A DNA stretch of 64,000 nt from Prillingera fragicola (GCA_002335605.1 BEDY01000001.1:3844001-3908000), one strand, 5' to 3'; counted from the first letter of the stretch, positions 11,716 through 21,661 are shown. The notes: a model not told the origin generated them from the sequence alone. Program-made: numbers and translations.

Positions 11716-12011
11716 GACCCCAGGTGCTACGCACAAGGGTGCCGGGCTCTGAAGGGAAGAAAGTTGAAAGCGATCAAAAGGTAAGAAAAGTGAAGGCTTG
11801 TTGATACTGTCCAGCAGTTAGCAGTTATGCACGAAGTTAGCCAGACGGATACGCTGAGTGTCAGTGAGCTGTCCCTCCCCCATTATCCTGGACCGACCAG
11901 CTCCAGTCAGCTCCGATCTCATTAGCAACTGAATCTGGCAGCGCAAGCCTGTTACACGATTCATGACCCAATCTATACCATCTCTGACGAACACTGGCGA
12001 GCGTCACCATT

Positions 12012-12796
12012 CTAGAGCTTCGAGTCACCGCGCGTCTTGAGCACCTGCTGACGAGCCTTCATCCTTCCAACGTCCTTGGCCTTGGCTTTCGACACGGTGT
12101 GGATGCCATGAGCAATACGCAGGCCAGTCGTTGCGTCCTGGATCTGAGTTCGTCAGCACAAGCTTCACCAAGGGCTCCAGCAAGCACATACGCGGCAGTG
12201 GATGGTCGAGAGTGCGCCAACACGGTCGACCTCGGTGATGATACGAATCTTTGTCCCGCTGAAATGTCAGTTTCACCCCTGCCCAGCAACTGCAGCGACT
12301 CACGCAATGGCGTGGCTGTAGTACTTCATGTCGATAGCCGAGCTCGGTCCCGTCGCGCTCCAGGTGTCGGTGGAGAGTCGCCACAGGCTTGCGCCGGTCA
12401 ACCTGGGCGTGTCAGCACCTCGCCACATTCCGGCAGTCGACTCACATGTCAGTTAACCAGCACGACGCCGCGCCATGCAAACCTGCAGCGCCGTTCACCC
12501 AGTCTGAACGCGTCAGCACCATCCCCGCCCCAACACACTACAGCACGAGACTCACTAGGCTGAATAGTCGCCTCATAAACAGCAGTCCAGCCCTGCGCGT
12601 CCCGCCCGCCCCGAGCGTTGATAGGCGGCAGTGGCTCGTTCTCAATAGCCTCGACAAAGGGGGCAAACATGTCGCCCGCAAAGGGCATGCGGGCCAGGAC
12701 GGTGCGGACAAACGCAGTGTCCTGCGCCGTGGCGGGGATCATTGTCTTGGACATTGTGGTGCGCGACGACGACGAGGGGATATCCAATGAAGACAT
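12012..12796 (-). CDS. PaaI/ACOT13-type hotdog thioesterase, 198 aa
   Basis: Exons 12796-12556, 12503-12446, 12402-12304, 12258-12192 and 12143-12012; introns of 52, 43, 45, 48 nt; all phases agree. The hotdog core is readable: GAAGLHGAASCWLTDML (the HGG-like helix), SSAIDMKYYSHAIAGTKI, IITEVDRVG, and ATTGLRIAHGIHT. This matches the ACOT13/PaaI arrangement, which hydrolyses acyl-CoA thioesters. A downstream ATG at 12754 could be the start (184 aa). The C-terminus is basic. Substrate and compartment unknown. Confidence 0.8.
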
Positions 12797-13942
12797 GTCG
12801 TGGACTCAGGAGTGGTATGAGGAGTGCTGGGGATGCAGGTGGTGCGTTCACGGTGTGTTGATGTAGTAAAAACAGGCAGAAAAGTGAGAAGACAAGATCG
12901 AGATGCCGGGTAAGTGGGGCAGCCGGTAATCGGCTTCGGCCATGACCGAACGGCCGCCGCCCCAGCCTGCCTGGGTGAATTGTCTTGGCGGCAATACGCT
13001 GCTCTAAGCAGCCCAGGCAGATGTGACTACTGCTGCATAGTTCCGCGGTCCTCGGAACGGAGGGGAACAGAGGGGCATGCACGGCCGAAGGCAGTAGCGA
13101 CGGACATGTGATGGGGTTTGTGGGCCAAGGTATCCCCTGGTGGTGAAAGACTGGAGTGGAGGTCTTGGTGATTAACGCTACTCTGGTTCAGCCCCGAATG
13201 GACTGCTACCTGGAGTGACAAGTACTCTGCTCATCCTCATCCGCCAGAATTCCGTCTCTGGCTTACACCCAATCACCGGGTCAGAGTGGGACAGCATCGC
13301 TCCGCACGTTACAGAGATGATCTGGAAACGACGAGTGCGAGCAAAACACCTCAGGCAGAACACTGAAGACTAAACAAGAACCGGGAATGCGTGGCCTAGC
13401 AACTTAACAGACGCTCTACGGCCGTGTCTCCACAGTTGCAGATCCAGGTCGGGACGAGAGGACCATGACGGAGACACAGTGATGAGGCCTTCAGCGTGTA
13501 AATGCCAGCTGGCCATGACGGCTCACACACCATGATGGCGTAGGCCTCGCGTAGAAGTCACCAACTGCTCAATCTTTGACAGCCCGTAACCCGGGGCAGT
13601 GATCCGGCTTGGAAGTCTGTAGGAGGCGGTAGCTGTCTTGTCGCATCGCCTGCTCCTGCAGCCGCGGGCCATGTCGAGGCGTGTTTGAGCCTCAACGCCG
13701 CTGGGTGGCACGGCCACTGCTAATCCACATCGAAGCCTCGCACAAGTCCATTCGGCCCAGTAAGAAGCGCTGACGAGACTGGGGCTGCAACACCGCAGCG
13801 CCTTCTGGCTCTCCAACATTTGCCCAGCGGCAACTGCCCGTCCCCTTCTCTTCTGCCCGTGCCACACAACATGCGGCGTCCGTCTCCTCTGCTTCGTCCT
13901 GCAGGCCCGCAGTCGTGCGTTCACGTGTCAAGTCTGCATGTT
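12797..13942. other. Intergenic, no supported gene
   Basis: A minus-strand frame at 13523-13924 is Arg/Cys-rich with no family match and no splice support. Otherwise only the thioesterase promoter and NDUFA2 3' side. Confidence 0.5.
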
Positions 13943-14626
13943 CTACTGGCCGGCGAGCTTGGCAAGAGCTGAAGCGACGTCCTTCTCGGAAAGGTTGTCG
14001 AGACCGGCCTGGCTCTCGACACCGCGCTCTGTGTCGTTAGCTTCACTCCTTGTGTTCATGCAGTGCCGTTCCAATGCATATAATAGCGCGGGTGAGGCCA
14101 GAAAGGGGCTTGCAGGTCGCGGACACCGGCAAGAGAAGCGGCAGACATTCTGAGATGGTTCACGCTGCCCATGCACCGAGCCCACGCCGGCATCGACCTC
14201 TCTGCCCTGCTAGTCGCCCGGCCCATGCCCTAGCAGCACAACGCTCTCATCCCACCAAATGCGACATCATAAATCACACGATCGTCGCCGCGCCGAATGC
14301 ACTCACCAAAGCGCACAAACGCGCGGGGGGCAACGCCCTGGGCCTCACGGATGAGGACCTTGACGTCGGGGTTCGCCGACTTGAGGGCGGGGTAGCCGGT
14401 CTTGATGAATTGCCTGCCCTGTCAGCGCCAGTCTTCTCACCAACCGTCAGCACAGCGACAGCACCGCGCGACAACAACCGACGCAAAAGGTCGTGGACAC
14501 GTGCTTGCTGTGCTCCGCTCGCTGGCTTAGGAAAGCTCACCTAACACCGGCTGACGCAGCGGAAGTCTGGCACAAGTGCAAACGGAGCTCCTTGACGGCC
14601 TTGGGGAGCTGCTTGAGCGACGACAT
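13943..14626 (-). CDS. NDUFA2: Complex I accessory subunit NDUFA2 (B8/10.5 kDa), 92 aa
   Basis: Exons 14626-14541, 14413-14307 and 14028-13943; phases agree. The protein starts MSSLKQLPKAVKELRLHLCQ, followed by RQFIKTGYPALKSANPDVKV and a C-terminal DNLSEKDVASALAKL helix. Size and the thioredoxin-like plan fit NDUFA2 of mitochondrial NADH:ubiquinone oxidoreductase. The second intron (14029-14306, 278 nt) is the longest in any model in this window. Its presence implies a working complex I. Confidence 0.85.
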
Positions 14627-15071
14627 TATCTTTGGTGGGTGTGCGGTGGGTATGCTGTCCACTGCTGTTACATCTCGGGGCAATGTTAATGGTCAGTCAG
14701 TGGGCGGGGGTATTTTGCCACGTGGGAGTTGGTGGGGATGTGCCACGAAAGAGTATTCCCGGTATCTCCGTGACTCTCGCAGTGGGTTTCTATGCGCACT
14801 GCTGCCCTAGTAGCATGCATGATGATCACAGCTATTGTGCATGCACTCAAGCATGCGGCAGAGCTGCTTTGGACAGCGAGACACAGTCAACTCGATGCGT
14901 TGAAGGGTCCAGACGCTGGAGTGGCACGGACGCTGAGCCATCTGCCTCCGAGATCGCCGCCCAACCTCCACTTTCAAGATTTCCTCAACCCAGATTCACC
15001 ATCCATCCCGTCTGAACGTTGTCGGCGCTGTTGCTCGCCATGCTCGTCTGCATGCATTAGGCAAAAAGAGA
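14627..15071. other. Intergenic
   Basis: NDUFA2 promoter side and downstream of a tRNA. Nothing else supported. Confidence 0.5.
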
Positions 15072-15175
15072 TTCTCCGCCAGGGAGTCGAACCCTGCTCT
15101 ATCGCGCGCTTCCCAGGTGATCTGGGGCACTCTCACATTGAGAGGCGATTATACTAACCGATATACTAGCGAAGA
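15072..15175 (-). tRNA. tRNA-Glu(CTC) with intron
   Basis: The acceptor arms TCTTCGC and GCGGAGA pair fully, with discriminator A. D arm GTATATCGGTTAGTAT, anticodon stem ATCGC/GCGAT with loop CTCTCA, then an intron of about 32 nt after position 37, and T arm CAGGG-TTCGACT-CCCTG. Five T on the sense strand follow the 3' end (Pol III terminator). Confidence 0.9.
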
Positions 15176-15243
15176 TTGATGATGCACCATTCGCAATGTG
15201 TGTCTTCAGCGTGGGTCAGGTTCGATACCGTAGTCCAGCTCAG

Positions 15244-15632
15244 TCAGAGGAGGATGACGAGCACAGTGCACGAGTCACCAGTGGTGATGGCATACAGCAT
15301 AGTCTCCATCTGTTCAATCTCGTCGGATATGGTGCTGTTGTTGAGGACGGGGATGGTGAGGACTAGTTCTGTGATAAACCACAGGAACATGCGGATGATG
15401 ACCGCAATTTCGAGCCTATCGTCGGTAAGCTCTAGAATGCGCTTGCCAGCGCAGGACATCGCGGCATCACGCAAAACATGGCTAAGACATTAACACAGTG
15501 TACACGCGGAGGCCTGCTTGCCTTGCTGAATACAGGTGGTAGGAAGGGACATGGAATCGCACCCGATCAGACGAGACCAGCTCAAAGTTTGCTGGCAGAC
15601 CAGCTGGGGTCGGTCGTGATTTTATGTGACAT
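15244..15632 (-). pseudogene. Broken BTB-like paralogue
   Basis: From ATG at 15632 the sense reading gives a start like the intact copy at 15763-16487 (TDPSW versus TDPRW). It loses frame near 15585-15600, resumes as FELVSSD and FHVPSYHLYSA, then crosses a 40-nt intron (15482-15521) with a GC-AG donor in correct phase to VLRDAAM. It continues to a stop at 15244, far short of its paralogue. Frameshift plus truncation argue for a pseudogene. Confidence 0.6.
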
Positions 15633-15762
15633 TGATGGTGTTATCTGGTGCGGGCAGATCAGCCGGGTGGCCACTGTACCACAGTCAAGATGAGGGTCGG
15701 AAGATGCTGAGGGGAGTGGAAGGAGCGGGCATATGTACATCCCAATAAGAGTACGTCTTCGT

Positions 15763-16487
15763 CTAGAGCTCAATGAAGTCGCCCCCATACATGTAGTCGT
15801 TGACATACTCCTGCCTCAAGCCCTGTCCTGTCAGTTCCGCTCACCCTGCCCACTCACTTTTCGTCGGCTCTGAACAGCCAGCCGCATGTGCCTTGCTCCA
15901 TCCTCCCGCCCACGCACCTCATCAAGTGCCCTCATGTACGTGTCCGGCACACCCCGAAAGATTTCCTCGCCCACAGCAGCCCGATCCACTTTGGACAACT
16001 CGTTGCCCCGTACACTCGCCAGAGTCAAGTCGTCGGCAATTGCGCCAACGACAAAGGCACACAGAGCATTAATGCGCCCGTCCTGAGCAGCAATTCGGAG
16101 CTTGCACAATGCGAGCCGACGGAGAGCGTGGCAGTCGTACTTGTCCAAAAACCCCATGAAGGTCTTCAGTGTCGAGATGTGCCGGAGAGTCTCCGTGGGT
16201 TCGTCTCGTGGTGGACGAGGGATCATGAGTACTCCTTCTGTAAGAAAGGAGAGGAAGATGCGCAGGATGTCAGCCGTCTCGAGAACCTCGTCGCTGAGTT
16301 CCAGCCAGGCGGGCTTGCTGCACATGCCGGCTGCGTCGCGGAAGACGGCACTTGTAGTCAGTCATTGAGAGGGGGAGGGAGCTCACGAGGCAGAGAAGAG
16401 ATGGTAGGATGGAACATTAAAGCAGGTGTGATCTGAGGAGACGAGTGTGAAGTCTGTGCGGGAAGCCCAGCGAGGGTCGGTAGGCAT
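15763..16487 (-). CDS. BTB/POZ-like domain protein, 217 aa
   Basis: Exons 16487-16387, 16350-15858 and 15822-15763; introns of 36 and 35 nt; phases agree. The beginning FTLVSSDHTCFNVPSYHLFSASAVFRDA fits the BTB strand-helix start (a substrate pocket, then the hydrophobic side that normally reads VHRAVLAARS-x-VF). ETADILRIFLSFLTEGVLMI and a helical region with LRRLALCKLRIAAQDGRI follow. BTB proteins commonly recruit substrates to Cul3 ligases; here the assignment rests on pattern only. The protein ends in a conserved-looking YGGDFIEL. Confidence 0.6.
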
Positions 16488-16816
16488 GGTGAGCGGAGAT
16501 GCTGTGGGCAGTAGTGAGCAATAGCTTGAGTGAATGTCGGTAGGGGCAGGACGCGAATGCGAGATGCATGCACACTGAAAAACAAGGAATCGAGGGTAGA
16601 GGGCAAATGCACATACGCACAACCATGGGGAATGGGGCATCAGTGAGTGGGCAGATGGGGCAGCGAGTGACCAGTGCACGCGGAACCAAACAAATCAGGC
16701 GCCACCAAGGCCACCACCCGGCCGACACCACCCGGTCTTCCACTCGCACTCTCTCTCTCTCGCACCGTCCATGCATTCACAAAAAATGAATGGCTCTCAG
16801 CTGTTGCTGCTCGCTC
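16488..16816. other. Intergenic
   Basis: Upstream of the BTB-like gene and downstream of tRNA-Gly. A short CT microsatellite lies near 16746-16762. No gene seen. Confidence 0.5.
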
Positions 16817-16887
16817 TACACCGTAAGGGAGTCGAACCCTTGCCGCGTCGATGGCAACGACGCATGATACCGTTTCACCAACGGTGT
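16817..16887 (-). tRNA. tRNA-Gly(GCC), copy 1
   Basis: Acceptor ACACCGT/ACGGTGT, discriminator A; D arm TGGTGAAACGGTA; anticodon stem CGTCG/CGACG with loop TTGCCAT; T arm AAGGG-TTCGACT-CCCTT. No intron. The 71-nt sequence is identical to 28628-28698. A T run lies about 35 nt downstream on the sense strand. Confidence 0.95.
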
Positions 16888-17037
16888 GGATGATGTTTGT
16901 CGTTGGCCGTTTGGCTTGTAGTTCGTCAAGGTAGGCTCGCTCCCTGGACACGATGACTTCTTTAACAATGAGTCTTTTGGTTTACCCGCCACAGAAGCTG
17001 CCTTTTGATGATTGACCGTTACATACAACCAGTAACA

Positions 17038-17282
17038 TTAACCATAGGAGTTCCGCCGTGGCTCATAACCCGTCGCCTCTTTCCAAATCTTGCCACAGTA
17101 TATACACCAAATGGTGCCCAGATGGCACTCCTGGAGGTAACAGCCTTCTGTACAGCCCGTAAGCTGTGACTCAATTATAGCGGTCAAAACTTAACACCGC
17201 GGTTCTCTCCGTCCCGACCTCCATTACAGTACAGACGGATATTGCGTGCCCCAATGTGAAAGCGGCCGACTGAGTAGGACAT
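17038..17282 (-). CDS. Mini Cys protein family, member A, 64 aa
   Basis: Exons 17282-17198 and 17147-17038, intron 50 nt, phase 1. Exon 1 encodes GRFHIGARNIRLYC; exon 2 encodes GCYLQECHLGTIWCIYCGKIW. Cys at 19, 31, 36, 43 and 46. The donor is read as GTGTTA, weaker than in the other members; the alternative donor two bases along breaks the phase. No signal peptide or membrane segment. No known family recognised; the CxxC and spaced Cys suggest metal binding, which is inference. Confidence 0.65.
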
Positions 17283-17397
17283 GCCTGGTCTGGAAGATGG
17301 TTGAGAAAGAGAGTAAGAAAGATTAACATCACTTGGTGTGCACGCGCTAAGAGTGTTTATATAGACAGGCCATTCACAGTCACTCAAAGCACAATAG

Positions 17398-17408
17398 GTC
17401 CTCGCCAC
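17398..17408 (-). promoter_or_regulatory. Shared upstream 11-mer, member A
   Basis: GTCCTCGCCAC on the plus strand (GTGGCGAGGAC on the sense strand), 116 bp upstream of the start. The same 11-mer precedes members C and E. A TATATAAA-like string is at about 17357-17364. Confidence 0.35.
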
Positions 17409-17492
17409 TTCTCGAGAGAGCGAACCGAGGTACATCCCTTTGAAAGTCGCCACAGCGCGACCCGCTACAACCCCAGCGGACAGTGGCAATAT

Positions 17493-17730
17493 CTACGATC
17501 GGTGATTAGGAATTCCAACCCAATGCTTCCAAACCTTACGGCAATGCACGCAGTAAATGTTCCCCATGGAACACTGGTGGAGTAAGCATCCTCCTGCGAC
17601 GCACATCAGCAACTGAACGGTCAGGGGCAAGCGACTCACGTCCGCGGTTCACGCCCTCCCAATTCCCCGTGCACCGTAGACCAGGGTTCGTTGCGCCGAT
17701 GTGGTAGCGGCCGACCCAGTACTGAAGCAT
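17493..17730 (-). CDS. Mini Cys protein family, member B, 63 aa
   Basis: Exons 17730-17640 and 17593-17493, intron 46 nt, phase 1. Contains GRYHIGATNPGLRC in exon 1 and GCLLHQCSMGNIYCVHCRKVW in exon 2; Cys at 20, 33, 38, 45, 48. Tandem with A (start-to-start about 450 bp, same strand). Its exon 2 matches member C with many synonymous changes (for example GGG AAC ATT against GGT AAC ATC), evidence of selection on the protein. Function unknown. Confidence 0.75.
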
Positions 17731-18066
17731 TGAAATGTAGGTGACTCTTTGGCACGAGAGTGTTGAAGGGATGCCGTTCCAGTGTGAAGTCTCGTGAATA
17801 TGAGGGCAGCCACTGTCCCCATCAATTTCGTGGACGGGTGCGGGAGTGACAAGAACACCTTTGCCACCCGTGTGCCGCCTCTCGCATCACACTCATCACG
17901 TCCGCGTATACGAAGTACAGTATCTTCTACAACAGTGTCCCACCAGTGTCCCGTAACGCGTGTGATTCTGTTCCCGGCAAAAGTGCATCTTTTCAATCAT
18001 CAAAGAAGCCCCCACGGAGGAGAACCTGCTGCCACTCATGTTCGCCACCAAGGACTTTTGCCACGG

Positions 18067-18311
18067 CTACACATCATACTCTGTCCCAAGCCTCCAAACC
18101 TTGCCGCAATGGACGCAGTAGATGTTACCCACAGGGCACAGCTCAATAAAGCAGCCCACTGTTTGTCTTTAGCTCTGGTGAATCGTTTTGCCAGTATGCG
18201 CAAAGACTCACTTTCACGGTCTGGGCCGTCCGGTGTGTCCCCAACGATCTCGCAGTGTAGATGCGGGTTGAATGCGCCGATGTGATAATGCCAAAGCCAG
18301 AAAGTATCCAT
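18067..18311 (-). CDS. Mini Cys protein family, member C, 63 aa
   Basis: Exons 18311-18212 and 18158-18067, intron 53 nt (GTGAGT, GCTAAAG branch, CAG), phase 1. Contains HYHIGAFNPHLHC and GCFIELCPVGNIYCVHCGKVW; Cys at 20, 36, 41, 48, 51. The first Cys of exon 2 and the CxxC are 12 positions apart, as in all six members. An aromatic N-terminus (WLWHYH) is shared with member D. Function unknown. Confidence 0.75.
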
Positions 18312-18443
18312 TGTTGATGCGGATGGTAGCTGAGGAAAGAGATTGAATGAGAAAGGTTTTAATGCTGCGGTGAGCACTTGCATTTGTTTGTGGGTGTGGT
18401 TTGTATGTGCTCCATCCCTTCGGGCCACATCATGGGACAAACA

Positions 18444-18454
18444 GTCCTCGCCAC
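18444..18454 (-). promoter_or_regulatory. Shared upstream 11-mer, member C
   Basis: GTCCTCGCCAC on the plus strand, 133 bp upstream of the member C start, in the same orientation as the copies before members A and E. Confidence 0.35.
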
Positions 18455-18611
18455 CGTTGTGTGTACAATGCCCGCGTCCCCCTGCTGCCATCAGGTAGCC
18501 AATTTTTAGCGAAGCACAGAGTCAAGGACTAAGAAGTTGAACCATTGTGATGCATGTGAGCATTGTCTCTAGCCGCGAATTGTTGTTGCGCAACCTAACT
18601 TCACGCCAAGC

Positions 18612-18837
18612 TCACGCCTGTCCCTCCAAGTACCTCCAAATCGTGTCACAATAAATGCAATAAATGTTACCCATAGGATAGAGGTCTAGAAAGCACCCCA
18701 CTGTTTGTCGTCAGCTCTGATCGCCCTGCTAGTCAAAACTCACATTCATGTCTCTGCCCATGTCTTCCCCATCCCACGCCACATCGGAGATGCTGGTTGA
18801 AAGCCCCAATGTGATAGCTCCAGAGCCAGTACGACAT
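18612..18837 (-). CDS. Mini Cys protein family, member D, 60 aa
   Basis: Exons 18837-18744 and 18700-18612, intron 43 nt, phase 1. Contains SYHIGAFNQHLRC and GCFLDLYPMGNIYCIYCDTIW; Cys at 19, 34, 46, 49. The Cys found five residues after GC in A-C is Tyr here, so only four Cys are shared by the whole family. Same strand and spacing as its neighbours in the array. Confidence 0.75.
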
Positions 18838-19157
18838 TGCAAGTTAAAATAACGGTTGTAAGAAGAGGTTTGTTGAGAGGGTGATGGAATAATTTGAGGT
18901 CGTTCAAGGATTTTGGAGTGGCAGACATCAAACTTCTCAGAATGCAACGCGTCGCTCACGCCGCGCACATGGCACACACATGTCCTTGCATCTGTGCCAG
19001 CCATCAGACTCGTCCTCGAACCCATTAGGAGCTGTGTGCACAATTTCCCAACAAAGTGCATTCATCTTCCATAGGAAGCAGAGAAGCCAGTGGTGGCATT
19101 GGCATTCGCCACCACCCAGCCCTTACAATCATTAGAGCACGCCTCACGCTCCCTCTC

Positions 19158-19373
19158 CTACTTGAATACTCGGCGGCAAAAGACGCAGGTAATGTTGCCC
19201 TGCAGATTCACTTGCAGATAACACCCATCTTTACCTCCTCAGCTGTCGTAGGCTGTATGGTCAAGGGAGGACTCACTGCCGCGATTCTGCTCATACCATC
19301 CGCCACTGCAGATGAGTTGGGGGTTGTACCTGTTGATTTGGTAGGGGGCCTTGTCGCCCGCGTCGTTTGGCAT
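19158..19373 (-). CDS. Mini Cys protein family, member E, 55 aa
   Basis: Exons 19373-19277 and 19228-19158, intron 48 nt, phase 1 (acceptor AAAG, the only one that keeps phase). Contains YQINRYNPQLIC and GCYLQVNLQGNITCVFCRRVF, ending two residues later, so the C-terminal tail is the shortest. Cys at 22, 35, 47, 50. It is the most divergent array member but keeps the YxI-N-L-C and GC-x11-CxxC skeleton. Confidence 0.7.
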
Positions 19374-19502
19374 CGTTGCCCTCGGATGGGTACTGAGGAA
19401 GAGGTTGGACGAGAGGAAGGTGGTGAATGAGCGATAGTCGTTCGATGGCAGCATTTATATGTGCGCGGCGGTCGCAGCCGAGTCGACAAGATCGCACAAC
19501 CC

Positions 19503-19513
19503 GTCCTCGCCAC
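19503..19513 (-). promoter_or_regulatory. Shared upstream 11-mer, member E
   Basis: GTCCTCGCCAC on the plus strand, 130 bp upstream of the member E start. A TTTATAT string lies between it and the start (about 19454). Confidence 0.35.
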
Positions 19514-19652
19514 ACAGTGTGCCTCCATTGCCAGCACATGCAGCACACAAACGTTCACGAGTGTTCCAGGTGTCAGTGCGAGTCAGTCCGGCAAAGGGCC
19601 TCAGTACCTCCCCCGAGATGATCGGCCTTTGTCGTGGCGACGAGGTAGCAAA

Positions 19653-19739
19653 AGATCACGACGGGACTCGAACCCGCAGTCTTCTGATGGATCCCCACTC
19701 ACGCAGGAATCAGATGCCTTACCATTTGGCCACGCGACC
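19653..19739 (-). tRNA. tRNA-Arg(CCT) with 15-nt intron
   Basis: Acceptor GGTCGCG/CGTGATC (two G-U pairs); D arm GGCCAAATGGTAAGGC; anticodon stem TCTGA/TCAGA with loop TTCCTG and A; a 15-nt intron after position 37; T arm GCGGG-TTCGAGT-CCCGT. TTTT follows the 3' end. Confidence 0.9.
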
Positions 19740-19850
19740 GGCATATCGTCCAACCTTTTCGCGGCACTCACCACCCGGCTGCCGCTGCAGCTTCTCTGTG
19801 TGTCGCTTTCGCTGCGGTAAGACAAGCTGCATGCACTACTATCACATACT

Positions 19851-21370
19851 CTACACGACCCGGCGCTTGGATGGCGAGCGCGAGCGGTCACGTCTCCGGT
19901 CGTCCCTGCTTCAGTCAGCCCAGCCACAGCACACACGCAATCACACGGTCGACTCACTCGTAACGGTCCCGCCTGTCCCGGTCCTCATACCTGCTCCCTC
20001 CACGGTCCCCATACCTCTCGCGCTCGCCATACCTGCTTCCTCCTGGTCCGCCGTACCGATCCCGGTCGTCGTGATCCCTCGAGCTGCCATTCCTCCTGTC
20101 CTCGTAACGGTCTCCCCTGCGCTCATCACGGGGGTCGCGCGAGGATGAGCGACGCGGTGACTCGTCGAGCTCGCCTGCCTCCCGCCCGGGAGCAGGTGGG
20201 CCACTGGGAAGGGGGAAGGGGGGGATGTTGCGGCCGCCGCTGGCAGGCGCGCCAGCTGGAGGGGACATGGCGCCGGGTGGCGGTCGGCCTGCTGGGGGCG
20301 CGCCAAAGGGTGCTCCCGAGGGAGGCGCGCCCATCGGTGCCGACCCCTGGGATGGGCCGCGCATGCGTGCTTCGGCCCACGAGGCCATGATCTTGCGCAG
20401 CTCGTGGAATCCCAAGTGCATCTTTCCGCCGAAATGGTCGGCGAGACGCTTGTCCGAGTCGAGAACCGACAGCATGGCTCCACAGACCTCGCACACGCGT
20501 AGCTTTTGGTGACCCGAGGCACCGGCATTCTCGTTGAGAACCTGCAGCTCCTTCTCCTTGTCCGACTTGAGCTGCTTGAGAGCGTCGACGGCCGCAAGCT
20601 TCTCCATAGACTCCTCGACCTTGCCGGCTTCTCCGAGCGACTCCATCTCCTCGGTTCCGCCCTGGATCGAGAGCTCGATCTCGCCGATTTCTCTCATCTG
20701 CACAGTCAGCACCGCTATTCAAGTAAAAGCCAGACCTTGGCGCTGCCCCCGGCCCGTAAAACGACTCACCAAGTCGACAGTCTTGCGGTTCTCCTCCGGC
20801 GTCTTCTCCAGCTTCCTCTGACTAGCGCGAATACGCCTGTCACAATCATCAACGAAATGGTAGATAGTGTTCTCGTGCTCCTGGCGGAAAGCATTGATGC
20901 GGGGGTCGTTGGGATTGGCAGCCATGGCCTCGTTGAACTGCTTGGTGATCCGCTCGCTGTGGGTTTTGGGGCAAGGTCCGAGATCCATTTTCTGCGCTGT
21001 CAGTGGGTGCAGGACAGGAGGAGACTCACAGTGTTACTAAAGGTGTCGTGGAGACATGTGCCGAAGAGAAAGTCGCGGCACACCTTCTCGTTCCACCAGT
21101 CGAGGTTGGGTGGGTTGAATCCCATGGCTTCGGGACCCATCATTTGCTGTAGGTGGCGAGAGCGGCAGAGATATATCAAATGTGGACAGACCGTGAACAG
21201 CGCGCATAGTCGTAGAAGACGTTTGTGGACAGAGTAGCCGAGGATGAGATGAACGGACGACACGCAGGAGGGAACAAGCACGAGAAACACAGCGTCAGTT
21301 CTCCTCTTTTCAACACAAGACAGCAACTCACCTCGAGCAGCTTGCGCTGCATCTCCGCCATCTTGCCCAT
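19851..21370 (-). CDS. LUC7: LUC7-like U1 snRNP splicing factor, 390 aa
   Basis: Exons 21370-21332, 21146-21030, 20991-20770, 20697-19958 and 19905-19851; introns 185, 38, 72, 52 nt; phases agree. The first zinc finger is at about 36-63 (VCRDFLFGTC, KMDLGPCPKTH) and the second from about 195 (VCEVCGAML, HFGGKMHLGFHELR). A coiled coil lies between them. A Pro/Gly-rich linker and an Arg/Asp/Glu-rich tail follow, ending in an RS stretch (RRRDRSRSPSKRR) encoded by the last small exon. Luc7 proteins select 5' splice sites within the U1 snRNP. Retention of the last intron stops translation at once after the donor codon. Confidence 0.92.
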
Positions 21371-21661
21371 GCTGGGCAGTTGCTTTTTTGGGTTAAGGAA
21401 TGAGGGGTGCCGCTGGCGTAGAGTGGAGGGAACAGCTCGAATGTTGACGGTCAGCGCGGTTCAAGTGGTCGTGAGCGGCGAAAGTGAATGGCCAAGCGGA
21501 AGCAAATTGGGATATCCCCGCCCAAGCGGCGTGTGGCACCAGCGACCACTGCAGTTGTGATGACGCCGAGATAGGGTGGGGGTTATCCGTGACATGCTGG
21601 GCCCAAGAGGCAGGCAGGGACTGGAGTTGAATGCTTCATATGCAATGCAAAGTCTATGCTA

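Noticed and set aside
13523..13924. 133-codon minus-strand frame
   Set aside because: No start context, no domain, Arg/Cys-rich composition typical of chance frames.
18838..19157. GTCCTCGAA at 19012 as a fourth copy of the array's upstream 11-mer
   Set aside because: Only 8 bases match and the distance to member D (175 bp) differs from the other three.
20506..21237. Long plus-strand open frame
   Set aside because: Antisense to LUC7 exons; GC-rich coding sequence often opens the opposite strand. No domain.
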